From NCBI GenBank assembly GCA_043424675.1, contig JBHWPB010000130.1, forward strand, positions 1 to 16,132: DNA of 16,132 nt, given 5' to 3'. The DNA comes from JBHWPB01 sp043424675 (lineage in GTDB: Bacteria > Bacillota > Bacilli > Lactobacillales > Carnobacteriaceae_A). The notes below the pieces were generated by a model. It searched no databases. It had not been told where the DNA came from and saw only the letters and a program-made list of their open reading frames with translations. This document shows, piece after piece, positions 7,629 to 14,686 of this stretch (position 1 is its first letter; each line of letters opens with the position of its first letter). The position numbers and the translations under genes are program-made.

Positions 7629-8262
7629 TTTTGTCTGCCCGTTCTGCTATATCGGGGCAACACACTTGGAACAAGCGCTGGAAAACTTTGAGCATGCCGA
7701 TGAGGTTTCTATTGAATATAAAAGTTATCAGTTAGAACCTGATGCTGAATATGATCCTGAAAAAAGCTTTATGCAGGCGATGGCAGACCGCAAAGGGAGA
7801 TCGGTGGCTGAGATGCAAAAAATGCATGATCAAGTGGATGAAATGGCTAAAAATGCCGACTTGTATTACAATTTCGATGAGATGAAATTGACAGATACTT
7901 ACCCCGCTCACCGTGTCTTTCAGTATGCGAAAGAAAAAGGGGTGGGGGTAGAGTATTATGATAAATTTTACCAGGCTTATTTTACTGATGGAAAACTCAT
8001 CAGTGACCCTGATGTTATCGTTAATATTTCTAAAGAAGTCGGCCTCGATGAAAAGAAAGTAAGAGACATTTTGGAAGAGGACCTCGCATACGACCAACAA
8101 GTTAAAGAAGATATCCGCCAAGCCGCACAAGTAGGCGCCCGCGGGGTACCGTTTTTTGTTTTCAATAACAAGTATGCTGTTTCAGGTGCCCAACCTGTAG
8201 AGGTCTTTGAGCAAGTCTTGTCGCAGGTTCATACTGAATTCGCAGAGGATTCGGAAGCTTAG
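7606..8262 (+). CDS. DsbA/FrnE-family thioredoxin-fold oxidoreductase
   Basis: This is a cytosolic DsbA-like protein of the FrnE group, in which a thioredoxin fold carries a large helical insertion. The 218-residue product opens with MEITIWSDFVCPFCYIG, giving the active-site CPFC at 11-14. The cis-proline loop GARGVPFFVFN lies at 178-188, and the helical insertion lies between. FrnE proteins act in disulfide exchange or isomerase-like chemistry and in oxidative stress resistance in some bacteria; the substrate is unknown. An in-frame ATG exists at 7579. I choose 7606 because AGAGGAG lies seven bases upstream and the fold begins at once. There is no signal peptide. It overlaps the small upstream gene by 23 bases, suggesting translational coupling. 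A weak stem (GAGGATT 8245-8251 with AATCCTC 8274-8280) straddles the stop codon but lacks a T-run. Confidence 0.9.
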   Translation: MEITIWSDFVCPFCYIGATHLEQALENFEHADEVSIEYKSYQLEPDAEYDPEKSFMQAMADRKGRSVAEMQKMHDQVDEMAKNADLYYNFDEMKLTDTYPAHRVFQYAKEKGVGVEYYDKFYQAYFTDGKLISDPDVIVNISKEVGLDEKKVRDILEEDLAYDQQVKEDIRQAAQVGARGVPFFVFNNKYAVSGAQPVEVFEQVLSQVHTEFAEDSEA

Positions 8263-8347
8263 TTCTCAAGAGAAATCCTCACCCATCCCTTCTATATTAC
8301 TTTTATGTAAAAAATAGCGGACAGACTTTTATTTATGAAGAGTTTGG

Positions 8348-8356
8348 TGCTATAAT
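8348..8356 (+). promoter_or_regulatory. Extended -10 promoter upstream of secA
   Basis: TGCTATAAT is a perfect extended -10 element. The -35 region at 17 bp reads TTTATT, which is weak. Transcription would begin near 8362-8364, about 100 bases before the secA start codon, immediately before the hairpin at 8367-8394. Confidence 0.6.
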
Positions 8357-8366
8357 AGTAGAGTAT

Positions 8367-8394
8367 AGCTTAAATGAAGATTTAAGCTTTTTTT
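8367..8394 (+). terminator. Terminator/attenuator hairpin in the secA leader
   Basis: AGCTTAAAT (8367-8375) pairs perfectly with ATTTAAGCT (8380-8388) across GAAG and is followed by six T residues (8389-8394). It has the form of an intrinsic terminator, though the stem is AT-rich. It may end frnE transcripts, or act as an attenuator for transcripts started at the promoter whose -10 ends at 8356. Confidence 0.65.
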
Positions 8395-8464
8395 GCTTTC
8401 ACACGTATATACTCGCGCGAATTATTTAGTAGAGATAAAAAGAAATTAATAGGAGAATTCATAT

Positions 8465-10972
8465 ATGGCAAACTTTTTAAGACGCTTTTTTGATAGCGAT
8501 AAACAAATACTGAAAGGTTATGGTCGCATTGCTGATCAAATCGAAGCCCTAGCGGATGAGATGGCAGACCTTTCCGACGCAGACCTACAGAATAAAACCC
8601 CTGAATTCCAAGAACGTTATAAAGCAGGCGAAACGCTCGATGAGTTACTAGTAGAAGCCTTCGCTGTTGTGAGAGAAGCGGCGAAAAGAGTCCTCGGTCT
8701 CTACCCATTCCGCGTCCAGCTGATGGGAGGGATTGCTTTACACGAGGGGAACATTGCAGAGATGAAAACAGGGGAAGGTAAAACATTGACAGCAACTATG
8801 CCCGTTTACCTCAATGCTCTTTCCGGAGACGGTGTTCATGTCATTACAGTAAACGATTATTTGGCCACACGTGACGCTGAAGAGATGGGAGAGCTCTACA
8901 CTTGGCTAGGACTTACGGTAGGACTCAATTTAAACTCTAAAACAAAAGATGAAAAAAGAGAAGCATACGACTGTGATATTACCTACAGCACCAACAACGA
9001 GGTGGGGTTCGATTATCTCCGTGACAATATGGCTGTTTACAAAGACCAGCTTGTCCAGAGAAGAGGATTAAATTATGCGATTATTGATGAGATTGACTCC
9101 ATTTTAATTGATGAAGCCCGTACTCCTTTAATTATTTCTGGAGCAGCTGAAAGTTCAACCGCTCTCTACAATCGCGCTGATTATTTTGTCAAGGGATTAG
9201 ATAGAGATGAAGATTATTCTATCGATGTTTCTTCAAAAACGGTTGCTTTAACCGAAGAGGGAATGGAAAAAGCTGAAAAAACATTTCAGAAACAAAACTT
9301 GTACGATATTGACAATCAGCCTCTCCTCCACCATCTCGACAACGCCTTGCGTGCGAATTATATCATGGAAAGAGACGTAGATTATGTTGTCGATGAAGAA
9401 CAAGTCAAAATAGTCGACCAATTTACAGGTCGTATTATGGAAGGACGCCGTTATTCAGACGGACTTCACCAAGCGATTGAAGCGAAAGAAAATGTCGAGA
9501 TTCAAGACGAATCCAAGACAATGGCAACCATCACATTTCAAAACTTATTCCGTATTTATGACAAACTTGCGGGAATGACAGGGACGGCGAAAACAGAGGA
9601 AGAAGAATTTCGTGAGATTTACAACATGGATGTTATTCAGATTCCTACCAACGAACCGATGATTCGAGATGATAAACCTGATTTGATTTATCCAAGCTTG
9701 GAATCAAAATTTGAGGCTGTAGCTGAAGAAATTGCAGCTCGTCATGAAAAAGGACAGCCGGTGCTCGTAGGGACAGTGGCGGTGGAAACCTCTGAGTACT
9801 TGAGTTCGCTCTTAGATAAAAAAGGAATCCCGCATGAAACCTTAAACGCTAAGAACCACTTTAGAGAAGCTGAAATCATCCAAGATGCTGGCCAAAAAGG
9901 CTCAGTTACTATTGCAACAAACATGGCAGGGCGTGGAACAGACATCAAGCTCGGCCCTGGCGTGGAAGAGTTAGGTGGCCTTGCGGTTATCGGAACAGAA
10001 AGACACGAATCTCGTCGTATCGATGACCAGCTCCGTGGACGCTCTGGACGTCAAGGAGACCGGGGAGTCTCTCAGTTTTATCTTTCCTTAGAAGACACTC
10101 TCATGCGCCGTTTTGGCTCTGATGCCATTCAGCGTGTCTTAGAAACACTGAAAATCGAAGGGGAAGATGCTGTCATCGAGAGTGGGATGGTCAGCCGTCA
10201 AGTTGAGTCCGCTCAAGAACGTATTGAAGGGAACAACTACGATTCCCGTCGTAATGTTCTGCGTTATGATGACGTCATGAGAGAGCAGCGTGAGGTTATC
10301 TATCAACAAAGACAACAGATTATTAATGAAGAAGAATCCTTGAGATATGTCACGGTTCCGATGATCAAGAGAACGATCCAAGCGGTGGTCGGCGCCAATA
10401 CGTTTGGGGAACCTGAAGAATGGAACCTAGAATATATTGTAGATTTTGCTAAGAATACATTGGTTCATTCCGATACAATAGAAGTTTCAGACATTGAAGG
10501 GAAATCTTCAGCAGAAATTGAGGAGTACCTCTTAGAACGTGCTGAAAAAGTTTACGAAGAAAAGTTAGAAGCTGTTGCTGATGAAAAACAAATGCTGGAA
10601 TTTGAAAAAGTTGTCGTCTTGAGAGTCGTCGACAGTAAATGGACCGACCATATCGACCAGATGGATCAGCTCCGTCAGGGGATTGGTTTACGCTCTTACG
10701 GACAGAGCAACCCGCTAAATGAGTACCAGCAAGAAGGATATCGTCTCTTTGAAGAGATGATTGCTTCGATTGACAGAGATGTCACGCGCATCATCTTGAA
10801 ATCTGAAGTCCGTCAAAACTTAGAGCGTGAAGCAGTCAATCAACCGACACGTAAGAAGTCAGGCGGCGACGTGAAAATGAGCAGTCACCGTACTAAGAAC
10901 AGTGGCAAGAAAGAACCGAAAATGTCACGCAAGTTCCGTCGACTAGCCGAACAAAACAAGAAAGAACAATAA
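8465..10972 (+). CDS. secA: Protein translocase ATPase SecA
   Basis: SecA is the motor that pushes unfolded preproteins through SecYEG at the inner face of the membrane. The 835-residue product carries Walker A KTGEGKT (101-107) and DEAD-box IIDEIDSILIDEART (206-220), with the preprotein-binding domain from about 225. The second motor lobe contains GRGTD and the arginine-rich QLRGRSGRQGDRG, and the helical scaffold includes the DSKWTDHIDQMDQLRQGIGLR segment. The start ATG has AGGAGA eight bases upstream. The C-terminus is odd: it ends in a lysine/arginine-rich tail (...MSRKFRRLAEQNKKEQ) without the cysteine-rich zinc motif that ends most SecA1 proteins and helps bind SecB or lipid. Nothing downstream encodes the missing motif. 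The order secA then prfB is standard in Firmicutes. Confidence 0.97.
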   Translation: MANFLRRFFDSDKQILKGYGRIADQIEALADEMADLSDADLQNKTPEFQERYKAGETLDELLVEAFAVVREAAKRVLGLYPFRVQLMGGIALHEGNIAEMKTGEGKTLTATMPVYLNALSGDGVHVITVNDYLATRDAEEMGELYTWLGLTVGLNLNSKTKDEKREAYDCDITYSTNNEVGFDYLRDNMAVYKDQLVQRRGLNYAIIDEIDSILIDEARTPLIISGAAESSTALYNRADYFVKGLDRDEDYSIDVSSKTVALTEEGMEKAEKTFQKQNLYDIDNQPLLHHLDNALRANYIMERDVDYVVDEEQVKIVDQFTGRIMEGRRYSDGLHQAIEAKENVEIQDESKTMATITFQNLFRIYDKLAGMTGTAKTEEEEFREIYNMDVIQIPTNEPMIRDDKPDLIYPSLESKFEAVAEEIAARHEKGQPVLVGTVAVETSEYLSSLLDKKGIPHETLNAKNHFREAEIIQDAGQKGSVTIATNMAGRGTDIKLGPGVEELGGLAVIGTERHESRRIDDQLRGRSGRQGDRGVSQFYLSLEDTLMRRFGSDAIQRVLETLKIEGEDAVIESGMVSRQVESAQERIEGNNYDSRRNVLRYDDVMREQREVIYQQRQQIINEEESLRYVTVPMIKRTIQAVVGANTFGEPEEWNLEYIVDFAKNTLVHSDTIEVSDIEGKSSAEIEEYLLERAEKVYEEKLEAVADEKQMLEFEKVVVLRVVDSKWTDHIDQMDQLRQGIGLRSYGQSNPLNEYQQEGYRLFEEMIASIDRDVTRIILKSEVRQNLEREAVNQPTRKKSGGDVKMSSHRTKNSGKKEPKMSRKFRRLAEQNKKEQ

Positions 10973-11091
10973 GATAAAGAGAAGGTCGAGATAAGCTTTT
11001 TAAGAGTGTAAAAGGCCGCTGACTCAACCTTTTTGTGTTTTCATATAATATGTTCCCAAGCAAAGGTAAGCATACTCAGGAGGATAATGAA

Positions 11092-12205
11092 ATGGATAAA
11101 AATAAAATCATAGAAAATATAGAAAAAGCATCCAAACAAATCGAAGACTTCAGGGGGTCTCTTTGACCTCGATCAGATGGAAGAAGACATTTCGATCTAC
11201 GACCAGAAAATGACAGAACCGACATTCTGGGATGACTCTGATCAAGCTCAGAAAATGATCGAAGAATCGAATACAGTCAAATCGAAATATAACCGCTTCA
11301 CGTCACTCTCTGATCATCTAGAAGAATTAAAAACGATGGTCGAATTGCTGGAAATGGATGATGATGAAGGCTTGCGAGAGGAACTGGAAGAGGGACTTCT
11401 CGAGTTAAATGAAAAGCTGGGAGATTATGAACTAGAAATGCTTTTAAGCGATGAGCATGACGATTCCAATGCTATCTTAGAAATTCAATCCGGAGCAGGG
11501 GGAACGGAAGCTCAGGATTGGGCCAGCATGTTATATCGCATGTACCGCCGCTGGAGTGAACAGAGAGGTTTCAGCATAGAAGTGATTAGTTACCATGCGG
11601 GGGATGAAGCAGGGATTAAAAGCGTCACGATTTTAATTAAAGGAGAGAATGCCTACGGACTCTTGAAATCTGAACAAGGGGTTCACCGTTTGGTTCGAAT
11701 CTCGCCGTTTGATTCACAGAGTCGCCGCCACACCTCTTTTGTATCCGTCGAAGTTTCTCCAGAACTGGACGATTCTATAGAGATAGAAATCAGTCCGGAC
11801 GAGCTGAGAATCGATACCTACCGTGCCTCAGGTGCGGGAGGTCAGCACGTTAACGTGACGGACTCTGCAGTACGTATCACCCACGAGCCGTCTGGAATTA
11901 TCGTAGCGAGTCAGGCTGAGCGTTCTCAGTTGAGAAACCGCGAGACCGCCATGCAGCTCTTAAAATCTAAACTTTATCAACGTGAACAAGAGAAGAAAGA
12001 GCAAGAGCTGGCAGAGCTGCGCGGTGAACAGATGGAGATGGGCTGGGGCTCTCAGATCCGGTCTTATGTCTTCCACCCTTACTCCATGGTAAAAGACCAT
12101 CGGACAGATTATGAAACCGGCAACACAGATGCTGTTATGGATGGAGACATTGATCCGTTCATTGAAGCTTACTTGAAAAGCCAATTGTCTCAGGATGAGA
12201 ACTAA
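11092..12205 (+). CDS. prfB: Peptide chain release factor 2, with programmed +1 frameshift
   Basis: RF2 recognises UGA and UAA stop codons and triggers peptide release. The gene starts at ATG 11092 behind AGGAGG (11079-11084) and runs 24 codons to an in-frame TGA at 11164-11166. A +1 shift at CTT then continues from 11165 to the stop at 12203-12205, giving 370 residues, the normal RF2 length. Conserved parts are the SPF tripeptide that reads the stop codon (204-206 in the shifted protein) and the catalytic GGQ (249-251, in GAGGQHVNV). The in-frame TGA is a regulatory site, not damage, since it is the standard RF2 autoregulation signal. A TATAAT at 11044-11049 might give a separate promoter, but its -35 is poor. 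The gene follows secA by about 120 bases. Confidence 0.96.
11153..11167 (+). promoter_or_regulatory. RF2 autoregulatory +1 frameshift site
   Basis: An internal Shine-Dalgarno-like AGGGGG (11152-11157) is followed by TCT, then CTT TGA C (11161-11167). When RF2 is scarce, slow termination at TGA lets the ribosome slip +1 on CTT and read GAC, making full-length RF2. The spacing and sequence match the conserved bacterial signal. Confidence 0.95.
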
Positions 12206-12241
12206 GCTATTTTTCTTTGGAAATAAAATATAGAATACAAG

Positions 12242-12288
12242 AACAGACAAATGGGCTAATTTCCAAAAAATTGGTCCATTTGTCTGTT
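12242..12288. terminator. Convergent hairpin between prfB and the LOG gene
   Basis: A 13-bp perfect stem (AACAGACAAATGG 12242-12254 with CCATTTGTCTGTT 12276-12288) encloses a second stem, CCAA/TTGG across A4 (12263-12274). Only short T-runs follow on either strand. The right arm and much of the loop lie within the last codons of the minus-strand gene, whose stop codon (12256-12258) sits in the loop. Confidence 0.6.
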
Positions 12289-12801
12289 TAAATGTTCGAT
12301 AGAATCGACAAAAAAGATATAATTTTGAAGTTTCTCACTGGCGAAACCTTCCTCGATCATATGGTGAAAAAATTCTTTCAGATAGTTGTAATAGCCATCC
12401 AGATTAATAAAAAAACAAGGGGCTTCAATCAGATCTGAGCGGATATTTGAAATCACTTCACTCATCTCTTCCAAGGTTCCTGGACCTCCTGGAAGCGCGA
12501 TAAAGATATCGCCTAGCTCCATCAGCAGCTGCTTTCGTTCAGGGATATTCTTGACAGAATAATTGTAAGTGAGATTGTCATAAGGCGTCTCTATACCGGC
12601 CAAGATCTCAGCAACCACGCCTATGGTCTCACTTCCGCCTTCTGAAGCAGCGTGGGCAAGTACACCCATCAGCCCATCAGATGAGCCGCCATAAACGAGG
12701 GTATAGTTGTTTTCTGCAATCCAAGAACCGAGTTCTTTAGTTTTTTCTTGGTATATATTTTTCTTTCCGACATGAGAACCGAGAAAAACCGTTACATTCA
12801 T
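12256..12801 (-). CDS. LOG-family (TIGR00730) nucleoside-monophosphate phosphoribohydrolase
   Basis: Proteins of this family hydrolyse the N-glycosidic bond of AMP-like nucleotides, including cytokinin riboside monophosphates, releasing base plus ribose 5-phosphate. The bacterial role outside plant-associated species is unclear. The 181-residue Rossmann-like product has GGSSDGLMG (38-46), ERK (88-90) and the signature PGGPGTLEE (104-112). The frame stays open upstream to 12954. I choose the ATG at 12801-12799 because homologues begin here (MNVTVFLGS) and AAAGGAGA lies about ten bases upstream. The extra 51 codons look like translated intergenic DNA. It is transcribed against prfB and away from ftsE, so it interrupts the usual prfB-ftsE order. 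Confidence 0.92.
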   Translation of the reverse strand: MNVTVFLGSHVGKKNIYQEKTKELGSWIAENNYTLVYGGSSDGLMGVLAHAASEGGSETIGVVAEILAGIETPYDNLTYNYSVKNIPERKQLLMELGDIFIALPGGPGTLEEMSEVISNIRSDLIEAPCFFINLDGYYNYLKEFFHHMIEEGFASEKLQNYIFFVDSIEHLNRQMDQFFGN

Positions 12802-12851
12802 ATAAAGATTTCTCCTTTCGTTCCTACATTCAAAAATGGGAAATTTCACCA

Positions 12852-12869
12852 GTACTCTTATAATAGTAC
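12852..12869. promoter_or_regulatory. Small inverted repeat over a TATAAT-like box in the LOG/ftsE divergent region
   Basis: GTACT (12852-12856) and AGTAC (12865-12869) flank CTTATAAT. TATAAT on the plus strand (12859-12864) overlaps TATTAT on the minus strand (12865-12860), which lies about 60 bases before the LOG start. It could be the LOG promoter with an overlapping operator, but no good -35 is seen. Confidence 0.3.
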
Positions 12870-12911
12870 AAACTAAAGGAAAAGTGGCACAAAATGACAA
12901 GAAAGTATGAG

Positions 12912-12950
12912 TTACATTACAGATTGAAACAGTATTGTAAGAAAGTGTAA
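12912..12950. promoter_or_regulatory. Cluster of four TGTAA half-sites upstream of the ftsE promoter
   Basis: TTACA occurs at 12912-12916 and 12917-12921 (TGTAA on the minus strand). TGTAA occurs at 12936-12940 and 12946-12950 on the plus strand. The last two start ten bases apart and read TGTAAG-TGTAAA, close to a WalR/YycF-type direct repeat, whose usual period is eleven. The cluster lies just upstream of an extended -10 that has no visible -35, which is where an activator would bind. Confidence 0.35.
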
Positions 12951-12970
12951 ACACAGTTAAATAAAAGTCT

Positions 12971-12979
12971 TGGTATAAT
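12971..12979 (+). promoter_or_regulatory. Extended -10 promoter for ftsEX
   Basis: TGGTATAAT is a perfect extended -10 element 52 bases before the ftsE start codon. At 16-18 bp upstream only ACACAG-like sequence is present, so the promoter either relies on the TG extension or on an activator. Confidence 0.65.
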
Positions 12980-13030
12980 GAGATAGTTGTCTACGCCTAT
13001 TGAGAATTTATAAAAAAAGGTGATTATAAA

Positions 13031-13738
13031 ATGATTAAAATGAAAAACGTGAGCAAGAAATACCCGAATGGGATTATTGCTATCAATAATATCGATATTG
13101 AAATTGATCAAGGAGAATTTGTTTATATTGTCGGACCAAGTGGAGCAGGGAAATCTACTTTTATTAAAATGATTTATCGCGAAGAACTGCCAACAAGCGG
13201 AACCATTCAAGTCGGAGATTATGAGGTCGTGAATATGAAAGCGAAAGACCTTCCCTACCTCCGTCGTTTCGTAGGTGTTGTTTACCAAGATTATAAACTC
13301 CTTCCGAGAAAGACAGTGTATGAAAACGTTGCTTATGCGATGGAAGTTGTTGAAGCGGAACCAGAACAAATCGAAGAACGGGTTATGGAAGTTCTTGAGT
13401 TGGTAGGCTTAAAACACAAAGTCCGCATGTTCCCGAATGAATTATCCGGTGGGGAGCAGCAGCGCGTTTCTATCGCCAGAGCGATTGTCAATACGCCGAG
13501 TGTTTTAATCGCAGACGAGCCAACAGGAAACTTAGACCCTGAAATTTCATGGGAAATTATGGATATTTTAGAAGAGATCAATGCGCAGGGAACGACTGTC
13601 ATTATGGCGACCCACGACAGTAATATTGTAAACCAGCTGCCACATCGTGTGGTTGCAATCGAGAATGGTCGTATTGTCCGAGACGAAGAGAAGGGGGAAT
13701 ATGGCTATGAAAGCACAAAGCCTGTGGAGACACGTTAA
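13031..13738 (+). CDS. ftsE: Cell division ABC transporter-like ATPase FtsE
   Basis: FtsE is the cytoplasmic ATPase of the FtsEX complex, which does not transport a substrate but transmits ATP hydrolysis across the membrane to activate peptidoglycan hydrolases (CwlO in B. subtilis, PcsB in pneumococcus). The 235-residue protein has Walker A GPSGAGKST (35-43), Q-loop Gln86, signature LSGGEQQR (138-145), Walker B VLIADEP (158-164), D-loop NLD and switch His195 in MATHD. The start has AAAGGTGA upstream. Its last 32 bases overlap ftsX, giving the usual two-gene operon. It has its own extended -10 promoter rather than being read through from prfB, which here is separated by a minus-strand gene. 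Confidence 0.97.
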   Translation: MIKMKNVSKKYPNGIIAINNIDIEIDQGEFVYIVGPSGAGKSTFIKMIYREELPTSGTIQVGDYEVVNMKAKDLPYLRRFVGVVYQDYKLLPRKTVYENVAYAMEVVEAEPEQIEERVMEVLELVGLKHKVRMFPNELSGGEQQRVSIARAIVNTPSVLIADEPTGNLDPEISWEIMDILEEINAQGTTVIMATHDSNIVNQLPHRVVAIENGRIVRDEEKGEYGYESTKPVETR

Positions 13739-14594
13739 AGAAGGTTTTCAAAACCTTCTGAGAAATGGATGGATGTCCGTAGCCGCGATTTCGGCTGTGG
13801 CTGTCACTTTACTTTTAATCGGCAGCTTAATTGCTGTTTTATTTAACGCTAATAAATTTGCATCTGATGTTGAAAATGACGTGAGTGTTCGTGTCTATAT
13901 CGATCTGGCAGCAGAAGAAGAAGATGTCCAGAACCTAGAAGAAGAAATTGAATCCATCGAAGAAGTAGAAGCGATTGAATTCTCAAACCGCGATCAAGAG
14001 TTAGAACAGATTATCGGGGGATATGGAGACGCTTTTACTTTATATGAAGGCGACGAAAACCCTCTGAGAGATGTCTTTATTGTGAACACGGCTTTACCAG
14101 AACAGACAGCATCTGTCGCAGGAGAAATAGAAGAGTTAGAGTATGTTTCGGAAGTAAACTATGGAGGAGCAACTGCCGATCAGTTATTCGAACTAATGGA
14201 TAATCTTCAAATTATAGGCGTCATTGCAACTGCCGTTCTTATAATCGTCGCAATTTTCCTCATCTCCAACACGATTCGAATTACGATTCTTTCTCGTCAG
14301 CGGGAAATTGAAATTATGAAACTCGTGGGCGCAACAAACTGGTTTATCCGCTGGCCTTTTATTATCGAAGGAGCCCTCATCGGTTTTATCGGTGCGATCA
14401 TACCCGTAGTGATTATTGCGATACTCTACAATACAGTATTCGATAGAATTATGGGATTCTTATCTGGTACAAGCTTTGCAATTCTTCCTCCCGTTCCTTT
14501 CCTAGTCTATCTGAGCATAGGCATGATTTTAACAGGAGTCATCATTGGTGCGGTAGGTTCATCCATGTCTATCCGCAAATCTTTAGAAGTTTAA
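13707..14594 (+). CDS. ftsX: Cell division membrane protein FtsX
   Basis: FtsX is the membrane partner of FtsE and its outside domain engages a cell-wall hydrolase or its adaptor. The 295-residue product has a cytoplasmic start with the conserved LLRNGWMSVAAIS (17-29). TM1 spans about 23-46, then a large acidic extracellular domain (about 50-165) precedes TM2 (about 168-190), a cytoplasmic loop SRQREIEIMKLVGAT (196-210), TM3 (about 216-240) and TM4 (about 263-286), the standard FtsX topology. The frame opens earlier. Two ATGs at 13701 and 13707 are possible, and I choose 13707 because AAGGGGG ends nine bases before it but only three before 13701. It overlaps ftsE. An insertion sequence begins 38 bases after the stop, so the original downstream terminator is not visible. 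Confidence 0.95.
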   Translation: MKAQSLWRHVKEGFQNLLRNGWMSVAAISAVAVTLLLIGSLIAVLFNANKFASDVENDVSVRVYIDLAAEEEDVQNLEEEIESIEEVEAIEFSNRDQELEQIIGGYGDAFTLYEGDENPLRDVFIVNTALPEQTASVAGEIEELEYVSEVNYGGATADQLFELMDNLQIIGVIATAVLIIVAIFLISNTIRITILSRQREIEIMKLVGATNWFIRWPFIIEGALIGFIGAIIPVVIIAILYNTVFDRIMGFLSGTSFAILPPVPFLVYLSIGMILTGVIIGAVGSSMSIRKSLEV

Positions 14595-14631
14595 TTTCAT
14601 TCAGATCCATCGAACGACTTGTTTCCGATAG

Positions 14632-14657
14632 TGATGTGACCCCTAAAAGTTAGAGTT
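14632..14657 (+). repeat. Left terminal inverted repeat of the IS
   Basis: It begins TGATGTGACCCCTAAAAG and matches the reverse complement of 16107-16132 at 21 of 26 positions. The first half also forms the left arm of the RBS-masking hairpin. Confidence 0.8.
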
Positions 14658-14678
14658 AAAAATCTAACATTTTGGGGG
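14640..14678 (+). promoter_or_regulatory. Hairpin masking the orfA ribosome binding site
   Basis: CCCC (14640-14643), T44 and AAAA (14645-14648) pair with GGGG (14675-14678), G74 and TTTT (14670-14673). After one bulged A, GTTAGA (14649-14654) pairs with TCTAAC (14663-14668) around an 8-base loop. The right arm contains the GGGGG ribosome binding site of orfA and is followed by a T-rich run. Transcripts entering from ftsX could fold this and be both poorly translated and partly terminated. Confidence 0.6.
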
Positions 14679-14686
14679 TTATTTTT

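Noticed and set aside
7732..8130. 132-codon minus-strand open frame
   Set aside because: It lies wholly inside the frnE-like gene, has no ribosome binding site seen, and encodes a composition typical of an antisense shadow.
8382..8795. 137-codon minus-strand open frame over the secA start
   Set aside because: It overlaps the secA coding sequence and its leader hairpin and shows no recognisable domain.
11010..11034. Weak hairpin AAAAGG/CCTTTT between secA and prfB as a terminator
   Set aside because: Only a 6-bp stem with a 12-base loop; too weak to call, although a T-run follows.
11092..11166. Short frame ending in TGA followed by a long frame could be read as a frameshifted prfB pseudogene
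   Set aside because: The break has the exact RF2 recoding signal (AGGGGG, CTT TGA C) and the shifted product is full length with SPF and GGQ intact.
12802..12954. 51-codon N-terminal extension of the LOG protein
   Set aside because: No family counterpart; it covers the divergent promoter region, and the internal ATG has an AAAGGAGA site.
12917..13369. 150-codon minus-strand open frame over the start of ftsE
   Set aside because: It is antisense to ftsE and the ftsEX promoter, with a low-complexity Phe/Asn/Ile-rich product as expected for a shadow frame.
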